Shown here in pieces: positions 1 to 11,308 of a stretch of DNA of 64,000 nucleotides. The position numbers and the translations under genes were made by a program. The DNA is from Ochlerotatus camptorhynchus. Taxonomy: Eukaryota; Arthropoda; Insecta; Diptera; Culicidae. Below the pieces are notes generated by a model. That model saw nothing but the letters and a program-made list of their open reading frames with translations, was not told where the DNA came from and did no database searches. Position 1 is the first letter of the stretch, and the number at the start of each line of letters is the position of its first letter. Where the stretch lies: contig NW_027040722.1 of the NCBI RefSeq assembly GCF_037179485.1, forward strand, positions 10,020,501 to 10,084,500. The letters run 5' to 3'.

Positions 1-668
1 CTGAGAAAATTTTCTATAAGAATAGCTATCGAGCTGTTTTGCAGCTCAATATGGAGAAAGACTACATGGCAATGAACAAAAAGTTGAGATTTCCCATAGT
101 AATTTACATGTAAACTTCAAATGGTTTGTGCGAAGTCTGTTTCTAACCAAATGAGTTGTAACTTTTGGAGGCTAATCACGACCCGATTGGAAACCATTTA
201 AGCACTGTGGAGCGAAAAAGTCAAATTTTGCATCAGTCTAATATCTATAGTAAACTATGATTCTAATCTATCAATTGCTTTTAAGAAATCCAAATTTCAA
301 CAACTGAGTGAAAAGTTATTAACAAATGAGCAGTTGGTGTGTACAACTCTGTATGCCAAGCATGCTTCAGACCATCATCTAGCTAATAAATAATCACACT
401 AAAGTTTCATACTAGATAGCATTTCCAACCAATTTCAGTCACCATGTGACGTTACTCCCCTAATAAATTTGTTCTGGTTATTTTTCTTAACGACGTGTTA
501 AGGAAATCCTCCAAACAATTTGTGGAATAGTTCGATCACTCGGGCTATCGTTCGTTTATGGTATTTTTTATTAGGGTCGTTACTGAGTTATAAAAAGTGA
601 TGGAAAAGTGACGCTCATAATCGCTCCAGTGACGCGACTCGTCACCAAGTGACAAAAAAGTGATTCTA
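1..668. other. Non-coding stretch with a short local duplication
   Basis: I see no gene here. Near its right edge a block of about 37 bases (roughly 594-628, GTGACGCTCATAATCGCTCC at its end) recurs with small changes from about 653 onward. The second block is interrupted by the mariner-type element, so its tail lies at 1843-1863. This is a local tandem duplication of about 60 bp that predates the transposon. Confidence 0.5.
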
Positions 669-1840
669 AAGGGTGTCCACGATGAAATTGCCACACTATG
701 AAATTGCTCTAACTTTTTAACCGCGGAAATGGAGTCGAAAGAACAGCTCGTGCGTGATAAAATCTTGCGCATTCATCACGAGAACAAGGATCTCTCGCAT
801 CGTTCCATCGCTAAAACGTTGGGAATCGCGAATTCCACGGTGTCGCGAGTGATTAAGCGGTTCGAGGAACGGTTGACCACCGATCGGAAGCCCAGAAGTG
901 AAGGAAATAGTATTCCGTACAACACCAAAAATCACAACCGCGTAGTTGGGGCCTTCAACCGAAATCCGAACGCCTCCGTTAGGGATGTGGCTAAGAAGCT
1001 GCACCTAAGCCGAAGTTTTGTCCAGAAGGCCAAAACTAAGGCTAGGCTTCGAACGTTCAAGGTACAAAAGGCCCCTAATCGCGACGAGAAGCAGAACAAG
1101 TCCGCCAAAACCCGTGCCAGGAAGTTGTACCTCAACATGCTGACGAAAGTTGAATGCTGCATCATGGACGACGAAACATATGTGAAGGCCGACTTCAAAC
1201 AGATCCCCGGCAACCTGTTTTTCACGGCCAAGGATAAGTTCAGCGTTCCGGAGCATGTCCGCACTCAGAAGATGTCCAAATTTGCGAAGAAATTCCTGGT
1301 TTGGCAAGCCATCTGCACGTGCGGGAAGCGGAGTGCACCTTTCGTGACCCAGGACACGATGAACGGACAGGTGTACATAAAAGAGTGCCTACAGAAGCGG
1401 CTGCTTCCTCTCCTGAAGGCCCACAACGTCCCAACAATCTTCTGGCCGGATTTGGCCTCATGCCACTACTCCAAGGACGTGCTGAAGTGGTATGCGGACA
1501 ATAAGGTCAATTTCGTGCCGAAAATGTTCGAGAAGTACTGGGCGATTATGAAGCAGCACCTTCTTAAACGACCTAAGGTAGTGAAGACAGTCGAAGAACT
1601 GAAGAAAGTATGGGTTTACATGCAAAAAACGGTTGATTCACAGGTTGTGCAGAATCTTACGGCCGGGGTTAAGGCCAAGGTGCGGGCATTTGCGTATGGA
1701 CTGTAAATAAAATACGAGTAAAATGGTAAAATGAAGTTTAATAGTTATTTCTCAATCCCTGAAAATTTGATGGCAATCGGATGAAAACTCGAATTTTGCG
1801 AATTAATTTTGTGTGTGGCAATTTCATCGTGGACACCCTT
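669..1840 (+). mobile_element. IS630-Tc1-mariner element, DD37E-like, 1172 bp
   Basis: This is a complete DNA transposon with inverted ends of about 28 bp: 669-696 (AAGGGTGTCCACGATGAAAT...) matches the reverse complement of 1813-1840. A TA lies on each outer edge (667-668 and 1841-1842), the target duplication normal for the superfamily. A single transposase ORF fills most of the interior. Compact size, TA target, short TIRs and one ORF fit the mosquito ITmD37E group. TIRs that still match well suggest modest age, but the transposase has lost residues, so the copy is probably not autonomous. Confidence 0.9.
729..1706 (+). CDS. Mariner-type transposase with 11-residue in-frame deletion
   Basis: The 325-residue ORF would encode a cut-and-paste transposase. 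Residues 1-110 form two helix-turn-helix DNA-binding regions (SHRSIAKTLGIANSTVSRVI and a second near SVRDVAKKLHLSRSFV). The first catalytic Asp is in MDDETYV (about residue 140), the second in FWPDLASCHYS (about 240). The last catalytic acid should be the Glu of EKYWAIMK. Only 26 residues separate the second Asp from that Glu, where the DD37E group has 37. The proline-rich stretch that normally leads to the Glu (PPNCPxLRPIE-like) is missing, with VPK running straight into MFEKYW. The frame is otherwise open to TAA at 1704-1706. The start ATG at 729 gives a normal N-terminus. Catalysis is probably lost, while DNA binding could persist. The DD37E assignment is from motif memory, not alignment. 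Confidence 0.85.
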   Translation: MESKEQLVRDKILRIHHENKDLSHRSIAKTLGIANSTVSRVIKRFEERLTTDRKPRSEGNSIPYNTKNHNRVVGAFNRNPNASVRDVAKKLHLSRSFVQKAKTKARLRTFKVQKAPNRDEKQNKSAKTRARKLYLNMLTKVECCIMDDETYVKADFKQIPGNLFFTAKDKFSVPEHVRTQKMSKFAKKFLVWQAICTCGKRSAPFVTQDTMNGQVYIKECLQKRLLPLLKAHNVPTIFWPDLASCHYSKDVLKWYADNKVNFVPKMFEKYWAIMKQHLLKRPKVVKTVEELKKVWVYMQKTVDSQVVQNLTAGVKAKVRAFAYGL

Positions 1841-1863
1841 TAGTGACACTCATAATCGCTCCA

Positions 1864-2068
1864 AATCGACGGAACGATATCCGTTTGGGTCAAAGTGGTG
1901 GCTGTTAATTGTCCGCGCTGGTTACTGCAGATGAAACCGCTGGTTTGACTGTGGATTTTTTGGACAAATCTGAAGAGTCCTGCCCGCTGAAAGGGTGATT
2001 GGATTCAGAAGCCGGGCACGGATGTCGTTAGTGGACAATTCTCGCGTCAATTTTCAAATAAACAAATC
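1864..2068. other. Short non-coding stretch
   Basis: There is no ORF or recognisable repeat end apart from the sequence joining the mariner-type element to the palindromic MITE that follows. Confidence 0.4.
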
Positions 2069-2240
2069 TACATTGATCGTTTCTCTTCATCGAATCTCTC
2101 TTTCTTAATTAACTTGGCTATAAAAACGTTTTCGTCTTCCATCGAAGTGTTAGTTGAAAATATCCGGAAATATCTTAACACGGCCACGATTCAAAGAGAA
2201 AGCCGATTGAGAGAATCCATCAATGTATATAGGACCTTTT
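2069..2240. mobile_element. Palindromic MITE, family A, decayed copy
   Basis: The left arm (TACATTGATCG, then CTCTTCATCGAA, then TCTCTTTCTTAA) is mirrored by the right arm (AGAGAAAGCCGATTGAGAG, then AATCCATCAATGTATATAGG). Both arms match the complete family A copy at 32630-32890, but the outermost bases (CAAGCTGAAC-type tips) are eroded. It encodes no protein. Confidence 0.55.
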
Positions 2241-2846
2241 AAAAAGTGACGCGAGCATTTTTAGTCCTGTTATGTTTTATGCAAATGACATTCGTTGTGT
2301 ATGTGTATGTGTGATAGCGGAGAGAGCCAGATTTTGTTTTGGCTGCGTACTTGTTGAAAATCTCGTATCTTCGGTAGCTCCCACGCCTGGCAACGGCGGA
2401 GTGGAATGATTTGGGGTAGGTCACTGGTTCTGGTTCACGGTGAGAATGTTCTAAACTCTAGCCTTGACAAAGGCTGTTTGGGTGGCTTCGGTCGGAGGGA
2501 GAAAATGAAGTTGCTAGCTGCGTTGCTTTGACCGGTTGTATTTCACGTGTATATGAGACAATAGTTTGGTTTGAACTGACTACTTGGCCGGGATGCTGGT
2601 TGTATTTATATCTGTTGGTTGTGTGGTGTGTGGTACAATATACTTTGTGTGGGTTTTTCGTCTGGTGAATTGTATACTGTTCTAACTGTTCGCGTTGTTC
2701 GCGACACGGGGTATTAAAGTGAAATCCGAGATTTAAATTGAGGATAATACGCCATGGTGCTTAGCAAAATCGAGGATAGTACGAGATTTATGGAGCTTAC
2801 CGCTATTAATGTTCTCGTTCAGGAGTAATTTTTTGGAGTTAACGTA
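2241..2846. other. Non-coding stretch
   Basis: It is AT/GT-rich with no supportable gene. Short ORFs of about 60 codons have no recognisable domain. Confidence 0.4.
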
Positions 2847-3502
2847 GGGTGTTCCTGAAAAAAAAAGTTTCATAGAACTTACTTTTTTTATTTAAAATTT
2901 ATCGTGAAACTCATCTTCTAGAGACGCTTAAAGCTCTTTAAGACTAATGTTTTATAGCAAAAATCTCCTTATAAAAAAGATATACCCAATTATAGTAAAA
3001 AATATGCATAAATTTAAATTGATTTTATTGCAGTTTAAAAAATAACATACCTCTAATTTTTTTCATATAATTGATTATAACATACGCCTTTTTAAATTCC
3101 ACAATTAAAAAACTTTCTGTTTGCTTGCCCCAACCAGAGATATAAACATTTTAAAAGGGCATATTTTTAGTAGAAAAACGTCAATAGCTTTTGATCGGTG
3201 AAAGATATCCACAAGCTCTGCGGAGCAAAAATTTGCGCCTTCTAAAGATCTAAAAGTTATCTCAATACCTTTGCTGAGAAGTGGGAAATGAGAAAACTAT
3301 TTCAAAACAATTGTTTTTTAGAGACACCCTAGCTCAATTCGAGAAAATAGCTCTTAACCGGTCAATTTTAGAGATAAAAAAGGTTATTTATTACAAAGTT
3401 GCTTGAAATTAGCTCAGCTATAACTTTGCCGAAAAGTTTATATTTTGATTTCTACAAACAAAAAAGTTAGATTTTTTAATTCAATGATTAAAAGAAACAC
3501 CC
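2847..3502. mobile_element. TA-flanked MITE with GGGTGTT ends
   Basis: The left end is TA then GGGTGTTCCTGAAAA. The right end reads AAAAGAAACACCC then TA, giving imperfect short inverted ends and a TA duplication typical of mariner-derived MITEs. The 656-bp interior is very AT-rich and has no ORF. A second ACACCCTAG motif occurs inside near 3325, so two related pieces could be joined here. Confidence 0.5.
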
Positions 3503-5042
3503 TACAATTCATTATCATAAAAATGAGGGCCTAACTATAACGAACAACTTCTTAGAAGAGACTTTTAGTCTAAATTTACAATTTCAGTTACAATCAATTA
3601 CAATCTGCATTCTGGATCACTTTGCAATGGTTCGAAGCTAACTCAACATGCTTTTTTCGGCTTGCTGATTTGTGCTATGGAACGAGCTTGTCATGGGCGG
3701 CAGTATACTTCTTAATAGTAGGCTGTAGTGTGCACGAATTATTGCACCTACTGGTTTGGTCAAATATAATTTTGCGAACATTTTTGAAAATTGCCGTCAT
3801 TCAAAAAAATCATCTAGCATCCCTGAGTATAGTTAAGATAAAACTTTTGAACGTATCTTTCAATCACAATTCTTTTGCAGAAGTAGCTTTACTAGAAATT
3901 ATTTTCTTATTACAAGTAATGATGTGCTGTTAATCTACATTCCCTAAAGTTCACATATCGCACGTGAGCTGTCATCACTTGTTAATTTGCAAATCAAAAA
4001 CCTAAGGACAGCCCAGCGCATCACAATTGCCTGATAATGGATTCAATTATGCAAAGCTCAGGAAACAAAACACCACACTCAGCATATTTATACCGATAGC
4101 ACCTGCCACATCTCCGGAGCCAAAACACTAAGCAAATATCGCGAATGAGCCCCTGTACGTGGTTGACAAGCGCACTTGGCTCGGAGAAAAAAGCAATCCA
4201 GGATGAAACTCCACGTACATTTATTTACATTATTTCATACTGGGCGTTTTTCCGATCCACCCGCGCTGCCATCCGCTAGGAAGCTCTCCTGCTGCTGGCA
4301 AGGTGGGCGGGCACCATGGGGACTCCGTTTCAATTATTCGCTAATTAGCATATGTTAATGTTTGGCATTTTCGGTTGTGCAATGGTGGTATCAGTGTGCT
4401 CAGTGTGCTCATAATTGCATTCGAGGCATGACGCGGGGTTGAACATCAGAACTGCCGCCGTAACATGCAGCAGACGAGCTGTTTATTTTTCATTAAGAAT
4501 CGATGATCGGGCGTGATGCAACTGGCAGCTGAATAATGATGCATCCATCGAATTTGGTTGGACGGTTGTGCAGTAGCTGCAACAGTAGTCTGATATAAAT
4601 TATGCTCAGCTCGATGCAAGGACTGCGGGTTGGCGACTACCAGGTGTGTCATTAATTTTTTTTTTTTTTTTTTGACAAAGGGTGTTGTTTAAGTTTTTAT
4701 TTTGGACAGGTGGTGAAATTTTTACAATGTATGCGCAGTATAATATATAGTTCGGTCCACCAACCACCTGATTTTTTTCTCTGTAAATCACCGAACGTTG
4801 TGTGCAATCTCTTAAAATTAATAAGACACAACCTGGGCTCGGGAATACACTCCCCAAACAATGGCTTTACCAATCGATTAAATCTATCAAACTTCCCATA
4901 GAACAAACCACATTTCAAGCTATAATCACACCACCGCCGCTGACAAGAGTGCATTGCGTGTAATTTAGAACAAGCAATTCAAAAGCCGTATGTGCGTGCA
5001 ATCAACTTCAGTCAGTGCCTAGTAGAGTTCAAAGACTCTTGA
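3503..5042. other. Non-coding stretch of mostly unique sequence
   Basis: No gene is supportable. The longest open frame (3622-3933, 103 codons) has no recognisable domain and no usual coding bias, and I treat it as chance. A T-homopolymer lies at about 4655-4672. Confidence 0.45.
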
Positions 5043-5074
5043 ACACACACACGCACACACACACACGCGCGCAC
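5043..5074. repeat. (CA)n microsatellite
   Basis: About 15 ACAC/ACGC dinucleotide steps, ending in CGCGCGC. Confidence 0.85.
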
Positions 5075-5352
5075 CGAGGCCACTAGAAGGCACGTCCTAC
5101 ATGCACTCTGATCGAATCGATCGAACCACTACGCACGGGTGTGGTAGCCGACTTGGTGTCGACACCACGTAACCGTCGTCCGATCGATGAGCGTCCCGGA
5201 ACATCATAACCGACTCTAGTCGTTTACCTCATCCATGCATTAGGTAGAAGTGCATATAATATCACTCAATCTGACCTTTTCAAACGACACCCCTCACACA
5301 ATGGCTAGGGTTGTGAACAGGAACAAGCGGGACACACGCACGAGGTGATGCT

Positions 5353-5663
5353 GGGTCATTAGGCCGAATGGCGATTAAGTAAAACTCGAAAAACTGTTCA
5401 TGTTCGGTAGAAGGAGAAATACTCAAAAACAATGCATTTTAGTTGCTTGGCAAAGTTGAATCTTTCAAATTTCAGAGGATTTATGAAAATCAAAAAAATT
5501 CAGTCCGAGAACTCTAAAGAAGTTTTCCATGTCCGAATTGGATGAAGAACATTACTAAATGTTGAAAATCTAAAAATATAACGGTGTAAGGAAGCTTGTC
5601 AAAATTGAATTAAGTCTATCAGCTGGAAATCATTCGACCTAATGACAATTCGACCTAATGACC
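5353..5663. mobile_element. Foldback element with GGTCATTAGG ends
   Basis: The left end GGGTCATTAGGCCGAATGG is mirrored by the right end, which contains CATTCGACCTAATGAC and then CGACCTAATGACC. The right terminus carries the GTCATTAGGTCGAAT motif twice in tandem. The interior is 250 bp of AT-rich sequence with no ORF. Confidence 0.6.
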
Positions 5664-6820
5664 GAACACGGCACAAGGCATATACGTGATACTTTTTAAT
5701 TATTGAAAATTGCCAGTTCTAATACACCCGGGATACATATTGGTTCCTTCCCCGCCCTCCAGCAAATTCCCCGTATTCGTGCGCCGTGGTCTGGCAGCAT
5801 GTTCGGTTCACCACTAATGAGACGTGTGCGACACACAGGGACACACGCTTAAAACAACACGCTCCGTTCACCAGAGCGGGTGGAGTTCATTAGACTTGAT
5901 GGGGTAGATCGTCCGCGCTGTAACTGTCATTCCGATGCGGTTTTGCGTCGGGTGGAAAAGCGAAGATTTTAACGAGCTCAAGAATGAGATAATGGTGGGC
6001 CATAGAATGTTTACTTGCATGAGAATGAGATATTGATTTCTCATTCACTTGTGATGAGTGGGTTGGGAAAACGGTGGGAGGTGCGGAACGAGCCAGTGAG
6101 CTACGATCGGGTGTTAATTAGTTGTTAGCACGCTGCGGTTTTGTTTGATGGAAAATCACGACAGCTGGTGGGGGATCAGAGTTTTCCGATGTACCATAAA
6201 TGGGTTGGATTAGGGCGTCTTGTAGGTATTTTCCGAGGAGGAGTTGATTAAGCGTTGGTTGGAACTACGCAGGTTCGTTGATTTATTTTTTGGAAAAGAC
6301 AGTCATGTTTTGAAGCTTCGGGTAGTCAAGTTAAGCATGAACATTTTAAGGCTTTTCTAATCATCGAACATAAATTTCTCATCATCTCTGCAGGAACATA
6401 ATTCAAAAGAGGTGTTCGATTTAATCCAAAATAAAGGATTGGAATCCAAAATAATGTTTTTCGATCACAACGATATTACTTTTTTTGTCATAGACTAAGT
6501 CTTACGGGAAGGTACTGGGGGTAAATCGAAAATCTAAAATTGCGACCGTCACGAAAAGGTGTAATTTTTTGAACGCTATAAGCTTTGTCATTTATAAATG
6601 AAATTAAAATCCGAATACACCAATCGATAGGAAATAACTTTTTTTTCAACGTTTCATAAAAAAAACTGTTTTAAAAATGGACAAATAAAAAGTGATAATT
6701 TTATCACTGTTTTCATGAAATAAACGTTCTCCCCAAACCCAGTCTTCATAATCAAGTACAATTTGGTTGCACATCGTGCTGCTTGAATCAGAAAAGCTAT
6801 AAAACAGCGCTGGAAATGTG
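5664..6820. other. Non-coding stretch
   Basis: No gene is supportable. Sequence is AT-rich at the right end, next to the presumed 5' end of the Jockey-type element. Confidence 0.4.
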
Positions 6821-6994
6821 CCTCAACTCTCTCAGCTCTCATTCTTTGCTCGACTGTCAAGCTGTTCAGTCCGTCTTTTCGCTCGAGTTCTCGGTTCGAT
6901 TTTGTTTCGTTTTGTGCTGTCGCGTTGCGCCGTGGAAGTGTTGCCACCTTCTCGCGTTCTGGCAAGTTTAATTGAACTTACAAACACGAAACAA

Positions 6995-8248
6995 ATGGTG
7001 CGTAAACGTGCCAATGAGCCAGCAGCGGGCCCTTCAAAGAAGGTGCTAATCAAGCCCAGCGCGTCGCAGGATGACGCCGGAAAACGAGTACTGCAAGCCA
7101 ACCAGTATGCAGTACTCCCGGAAGAAAATGGCGATGGTGACGCCGTTCCCATTGCAAGACGAGAGCGGATTCCCCCGCTTTTCACGCCGGTGAAGGATGT
7201 TGCCAAGCTGGGTGCCGAAATGGCAAAACACAAGCTGCTGCCTCGCTTGAAGCTTTGCAGCATCGGTACCAAAATCATGTGCTCCAGCCTGGAGGAATAC
7301 AAACAAATAGGAAGTTTCCTGAAGAACAACAACGTGGACTTCTTCACGCATGATCTGCCATCGAGCAAGCCACTGAAGGTGGTTTTGCGTGGATTACCGT
7401 CGTTCGAGGCTGCTGCGGTGAAGTCCGAGCTGGAGCGGCTTGGGCTCCAACCTGAGGCCGTGTTCCAGATGAACCGGCGTCCCAACCAAAACACCAGCTT
7501 CCGTGATCAGTTGTTCCTGGTTCATTTCACGAAGGGATCCACCAGTCTTGCGGCTCTGAGATCCAAAATCCGGGACCTGTTTCAGGTCATCATCAGTTGG
7601 GAGCATTACAAACCCCAACATCGTGATTTAACGCAGTGTATGAACTGTCTCTCATATGGCCATGGCACCAAAAACTGCCACATGAAGACAAACTGCGGCA
7701 AGTGTGCTGGAACTCACTCAACTGTGTCCTGTGAGCAAGTCGATGACATCGAGCCAACGTGTGTCAACTGCGGCGGAAACCACCAAGCCTCCAATCGCGG
7801 ATGTCCCAAGCGAGTGGAGTTCATTAATATCCGTCGGAAGGCCACAATCAACAACCAGCTCGGTCGCCTTCGTAATCATCGTTCGCCTCCTGTACTAACG
7901 GAAGTCCTGTACCCATCTCTCCAGCCCCGTCGACATGTTCCGAACCTAGCCCCGCTTCCGCTCAACAACCAACAAGCCAATCCTGCGAGTATCCAAATGG
8001 TTCCCAACAGTCGGACAGTTCAGCACCGCCTCGTTGCTGCTGCGGCCCAGCCAATTCCAGGTTCATCCACCTCCCCTGGTTTATCATACGCTGGTGCTGT
8101 CTCAGGTGAATCCGTCCACGATTCTCCGTTCACCTCAGAGGAACTTGTGACGCTCGTGGCCGAGGTCATCATCATCATGCGTACCTGCAAGACTCGATCT
8201 GAACAGCTTCATGCTGCCTTGTCACTCGTCACCAAGTATGGACCGTGA
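6995..8248 (+). CDS. ORF1, gag-like RNA-binding protein of Jockey-type LINE
   Basis: This 417-residue product would coat LINE RNA. I start at ATG 6995 (MVRKRANEPAAGPSKK) because the open frame upstream back to 6818 lies in the leader. A basic, proline/serine-rich N-terminus is followed by a middle region like the RNA-recognition fold of Jockey gag proteins. Three zinc knuckles come next: CMNCLSYGHGTKNC (CX2CX4HX4C), CGKCAGTHSTVSC and CVNCGGNHQASNRGC. The tail is Pro/Ser/Gln-rich. The frame is uninterrupted. Its stop TGA (8246-8248) overlaps the ORF2 start in ATGGACCGTGA, so ORF2 is probably translated by reinitiation or termination-coupled initiation, as in related elements. Confidence 0.85.
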   Translation: MVRKRANEPAAGPSKKVLIKPSASQDDAGKRVLQANQYAVLPEENGDGDAVPIARRERIPPLFTPVKDVAKLGAEMAKHKLLPRLKLCSIGTKIMCSSLEEYKQIGSFLKNNNVDFFTHDLPSSKPLKVVLRGLPSFEAAAVKSELERLGLQPEAVFQMNRRPNQNTSFRDQLFLVHFTKGSTSLAALRSKIRDLFQVIISWEHYKPQHRDLTQCMNCLSYGHGTKNCHMKTNCGKCAGTHSTVSCEQVDDIEPTCVNCGGNHQASNRGCPKRVEFINIRRKATINNQLGRLRNHRSPPVLTEVLYPSLQPRRHVPNLAPLPLNNQQANPASIQMVPNSRTVQHRLVAAAAQPIPGSSTSPGLSYAGAVSGESVHDSPFTSEELVTLVAEVIIIMRTCKTRSEQLHAALSLVTKYGP

Positions 8249-10867
8249 AGCTATAAAAATTGCAAACTGGAACGCTTGCTTACTGACGAACAAGCATAGA
8301 GAGCTATTCGATTTCCTCAACACCAAGGAGGTCGACATTGCTATCATCATCGAGACGCATTTGAAGCCCGAACTGAACGTATTCCTTCCCGACTTCCGGC
8401 TCGTCAGACTTGATCGCACCTGCTCTGGAGGTGGAGGAGTGGCCATCGCTGCAAGACGGAACATCAGTTGTCGGGTTGTATTAAACTTCCAGCTGAAAAC
8501 AATCGAAGCCATCCGAGTGGAGGTGAGCACACCACTTGGCCTAATCACCATCATCGCGGCCTACTGTCCCAAGCAAACCAACATCAGGGACGGGTCGTCA
8601 GTGACCCTCCGCAAAGACATCATCAAACTCACCCGGAGGAGCGGGAACTTTATCATCGCTGGCGATCTGAACGCAAAACACCAAGCTTGGGGCAACGGTC
8701 GGAGCAATAGAAACGGCATCATCCTCAATGAAGACCTGCAAGAGGGCCACTATACCATCTTGGCCCCGGACTCTCCCACCCGGTTGAGTCGGTCTGGGGT
8801 CCATGCGACCATCGACATCTTCGTAAGCAACATGGGACACAACATCTCGCAACCTGTGGCATTCCAGGAGCTGAGCTCGGACCACTACCCGGTGGTGGCC
8901 GAAGTTGGATCCTCGGTAAACCGATTCGAAGCTTCCCGGCGCAACTACCATCGAGTCAACTGGGCGCAATATCAACACTGCGTCGACACAACCATCGACT
9001 ACGATTTCCAACCGGGGACGTCCGAAGATGTTGACCGGTGTCTACAAACCATCGAGGAGGCGATTTTCCGGGCCAGGGAACAGCACGTGCCAGTATCCAG
9101 ACAGGTGAGTAACACTCTGAACCTTGACAGCTCTACCAAAGATCTCATTAGACTCCGTAACACCATTCGTAGGCAGTACCAGCGTACTGGCCTGTCTAAC
9201 TTGAAGACCAATTGTAATCGATTAACAAAGATCATTCGACCAGGATGGTGGATCTCAGAAATAACGATTTTGCTAGTAAGATCCGCTCTCTCCCAGATTG
9301 TGCTAAGCCCTTCTGGAAACTTACAAAAATTCTTAAAAACAAGCCTAGGCCCAGTGGTTCATCTGATAACGCCTAAAGAGAAGGCTGCCGCGATAGGTCA
9401 ACACTTCGTCAGCTCCCATAATCTCGGACAAAACATCGTCAGCCCTCATGAATCGGAGGTTGCTGAAACTGCATCCAATCTTCTTCAGATTCCTAACATT
9501 TTTCCAGAGGAATCCGAAATTACGGCTGACGAACTGTTGGCCTATATCAAATCATCTAAAAACATGAAGGCCCCAGGTTTCGACAACATCCTGAATCTGG
9601 AACTCAAACAATGGAGTTCCAGATTCTACAACCATCTGGCACTGATTTTTAATCAGTGCCTCAGACTTGGCTACTTCCCCTCGTCTTGGAAGTCAGCTAA
9701 AGTCAAACCCATCCGGAAACCTGGGAATGATCCGTCCTATCCTTCAAGTTATCGACCAATTAGCCTTCTCTCAGGGTTATCAAAACTGTTCGAAAGAGCA
9801 GTGTACCACCGGCTCCTAACATATGCCGATCAAAACAACTTGTTACTCGAGGAACAGTTTGGTTTTCGGAAAGGTCGTTCGACTGTCCACCAGCTGACTC
9901 GAGTAAATAACATTCTCAGACGGAACAAGTCTGTTTCGAAAACATCTGCCATGGCGTTGTTGGACGTTGAAAAAGCGTTCGACAATGTCTGGCATGATGG
10001 CCTGGTGTTCAAATTGCAGCAGTACGGTCTTCCAATCTTCCTAGTGAAGATCATAAACAACTATCTATCAGACAGGACGTTCCGAGTCTCTCTGAATGGC
10101 ATCACATCGGATGCTTTCAACATCGGTTCCGGGGTTCCACAAGGAAGCATCCTTGGCCCCATCCTATTCAACCTGTTCACCTCCGATATGCCGGCTCTCC
10201 CTGATGGTGGATCGTTGTCTCTGTTCGCAGATGATACATCCATCGCCTACAAGGGTAGGGTCATCGGAGCTCTGACTGCCAAACTTCAGAGAGGCCTGGA
10301 CGTTCTGTCTGAATATTTCAACAGCTGGAAGATCCGTATCAACGCGGCAAATACCCAGGTCATTATCTTTCCACACTCTAAATCTCCCAGACTTGTTCCG
10401 TCGGTGAATAACAAGATCTGCCTGAACGGCACAGTGGTGGAATGGTCCAAAGAGGTCGTGTACCTCGGGCTAACACTAGACAGCAAGCTTCTTTTCAGGG
10501 AGCACGTTGACAAAACAAAAACCAAGTGCAAAATCTTGATAAGATCGTTGTACCACTTATCAACAGGAAGTCAACCCTTTCCCTGAAAAATAAGCTTGCT
10601 GTCTACAAACAAATCATCCTTCCTGTAATCGAGTACGGTATGCCAATCTGGGAGAGTTGCGCAAAATGCCATCACCCTAAACTCCAAAGGATCCAGAACA
10701 AGATCCTTAGGATGGTCCTAAATAGTCCCCCGCGGACTAGAAATTCTGAGATCCACCTCCTGGCTGCAGTTCAGACATTAGAAGAACGGAAAGTATTCAT
10801 CCTGGAAAGGTTCAGAGACACCTGTCTGAGATCAAATCATCAGATCATACGTGATCTAGCACGTTAG
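8238..10867 (+). pseudogene. ORF2 endonuclease/reverse transcriptase, three frameshifts
   Basis: ORF2 nicks target DNA and reverse-transcribes the LINE RNA. I start at ATG 8238 (MDREAIKIANWN) because it overlaps the ORF1 stop. The APE-type endonuclease shows IIIETHL, AGDLNAKHQAWG and SSDHYPVV within residues 1-220. The reverse transcriptase shows SSYRPISLLSGLSKLFE, EEQFGFRKGRST, LLDVEKAFDNVWH, GVPQGSILGP and the catalytic FADD at about 10225. Reading is broken in three places. From about 9241 to 9370 the biologically sensible frame is the +2 frame (MVDLRNNDFASKIRSLPDC...), so two opposed indels leave about 43 nonsense residues. At 10552-10554 a lost base moves the C-terminus (PLINRKSTLSLKNKL onward) to another frame, ending at 10867. 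An inactive copy, but only lightly decayed. Confidence 0.85.
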
Positions 10868-11122
10868 GTTAAGTTATACTCGTAGTTAGGTAGGTTATCA
10901 CTTTTTTCAATTCAAATAAAACACATCCCCAAAGGGATATTCTGTAAACTAGTTGAACAACGCAAATATTAAATTAGAATATCAAATTAAACAAAGATGA
11001 ATAGCCAGGTAGGCTAATCAATTAAAATGATAAATCAATGTACTACCATAATCAACAGAAATTTAAAAAAATTATACTAGTACTGCCTCAACTCATTTTC
11101 GCTTCGGACGGCGGGTAAGCAG

Positions 11123-11169
11123 GTAGCAGCAGCAGTAGCAGCAGCAGCAGTAGCAGCAGCAGCAGTAGG
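11123..11169. repeat. (AGC)n microsatellite with AGT interruptions
   Basis: A trinucleotide array of AGC units broken by single AGT units, just downstream of the LINE. Confidence 0.85.
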
Positions 11170-11308
11170 AAGGCGGCTCCTGTCAAGCGCGCAGAGTTCG
11201 AGTTTTGCACCTCGAACTTTGCGCGTCGTTCCCGTCGAGATCATTGGCTGCTGGTAGCGGCGTCGCCTCGATGGCGCAAGCGCTCCTTGCCTGAATGATA
11301 ACTACAAA

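Larger units (their letters stand above)
6825..11072 (+). mobile_element. Jockey-clade non-LTR retrotransposon, near full length
   Basis: A two-ORF LINE of about 4.2 kb. The leader at about 6825-6994 includes TTCAGTCC-type sequence like the internal promoter start of Jockey elements. ORF1 (gag-like, zinc knuckles) is followed by an overlapping ORF2 (endonuclease plus reverse transcriptase). The 3' part after ORF2 is AT-rich with AATAAAA at about 10914 and an A-rich end near 11060-11072. I found no target duplication, so both outer limits are approximate. Motif layout resembles Juan/Jockey elements of Diptera. Confidence 0.8.

Noticed and set aside
3622..3933. 103-codon ORF with hydrophobic stretches
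   Set aside because: AT-rich chance frame with no recognisable domain, splice context or neighbouring exon.
6832..7494. 220-codon minus-strand ORF
   Set aside because: Antisense shadow of LINE ORF1, which has zinc knuckles and a proper start.
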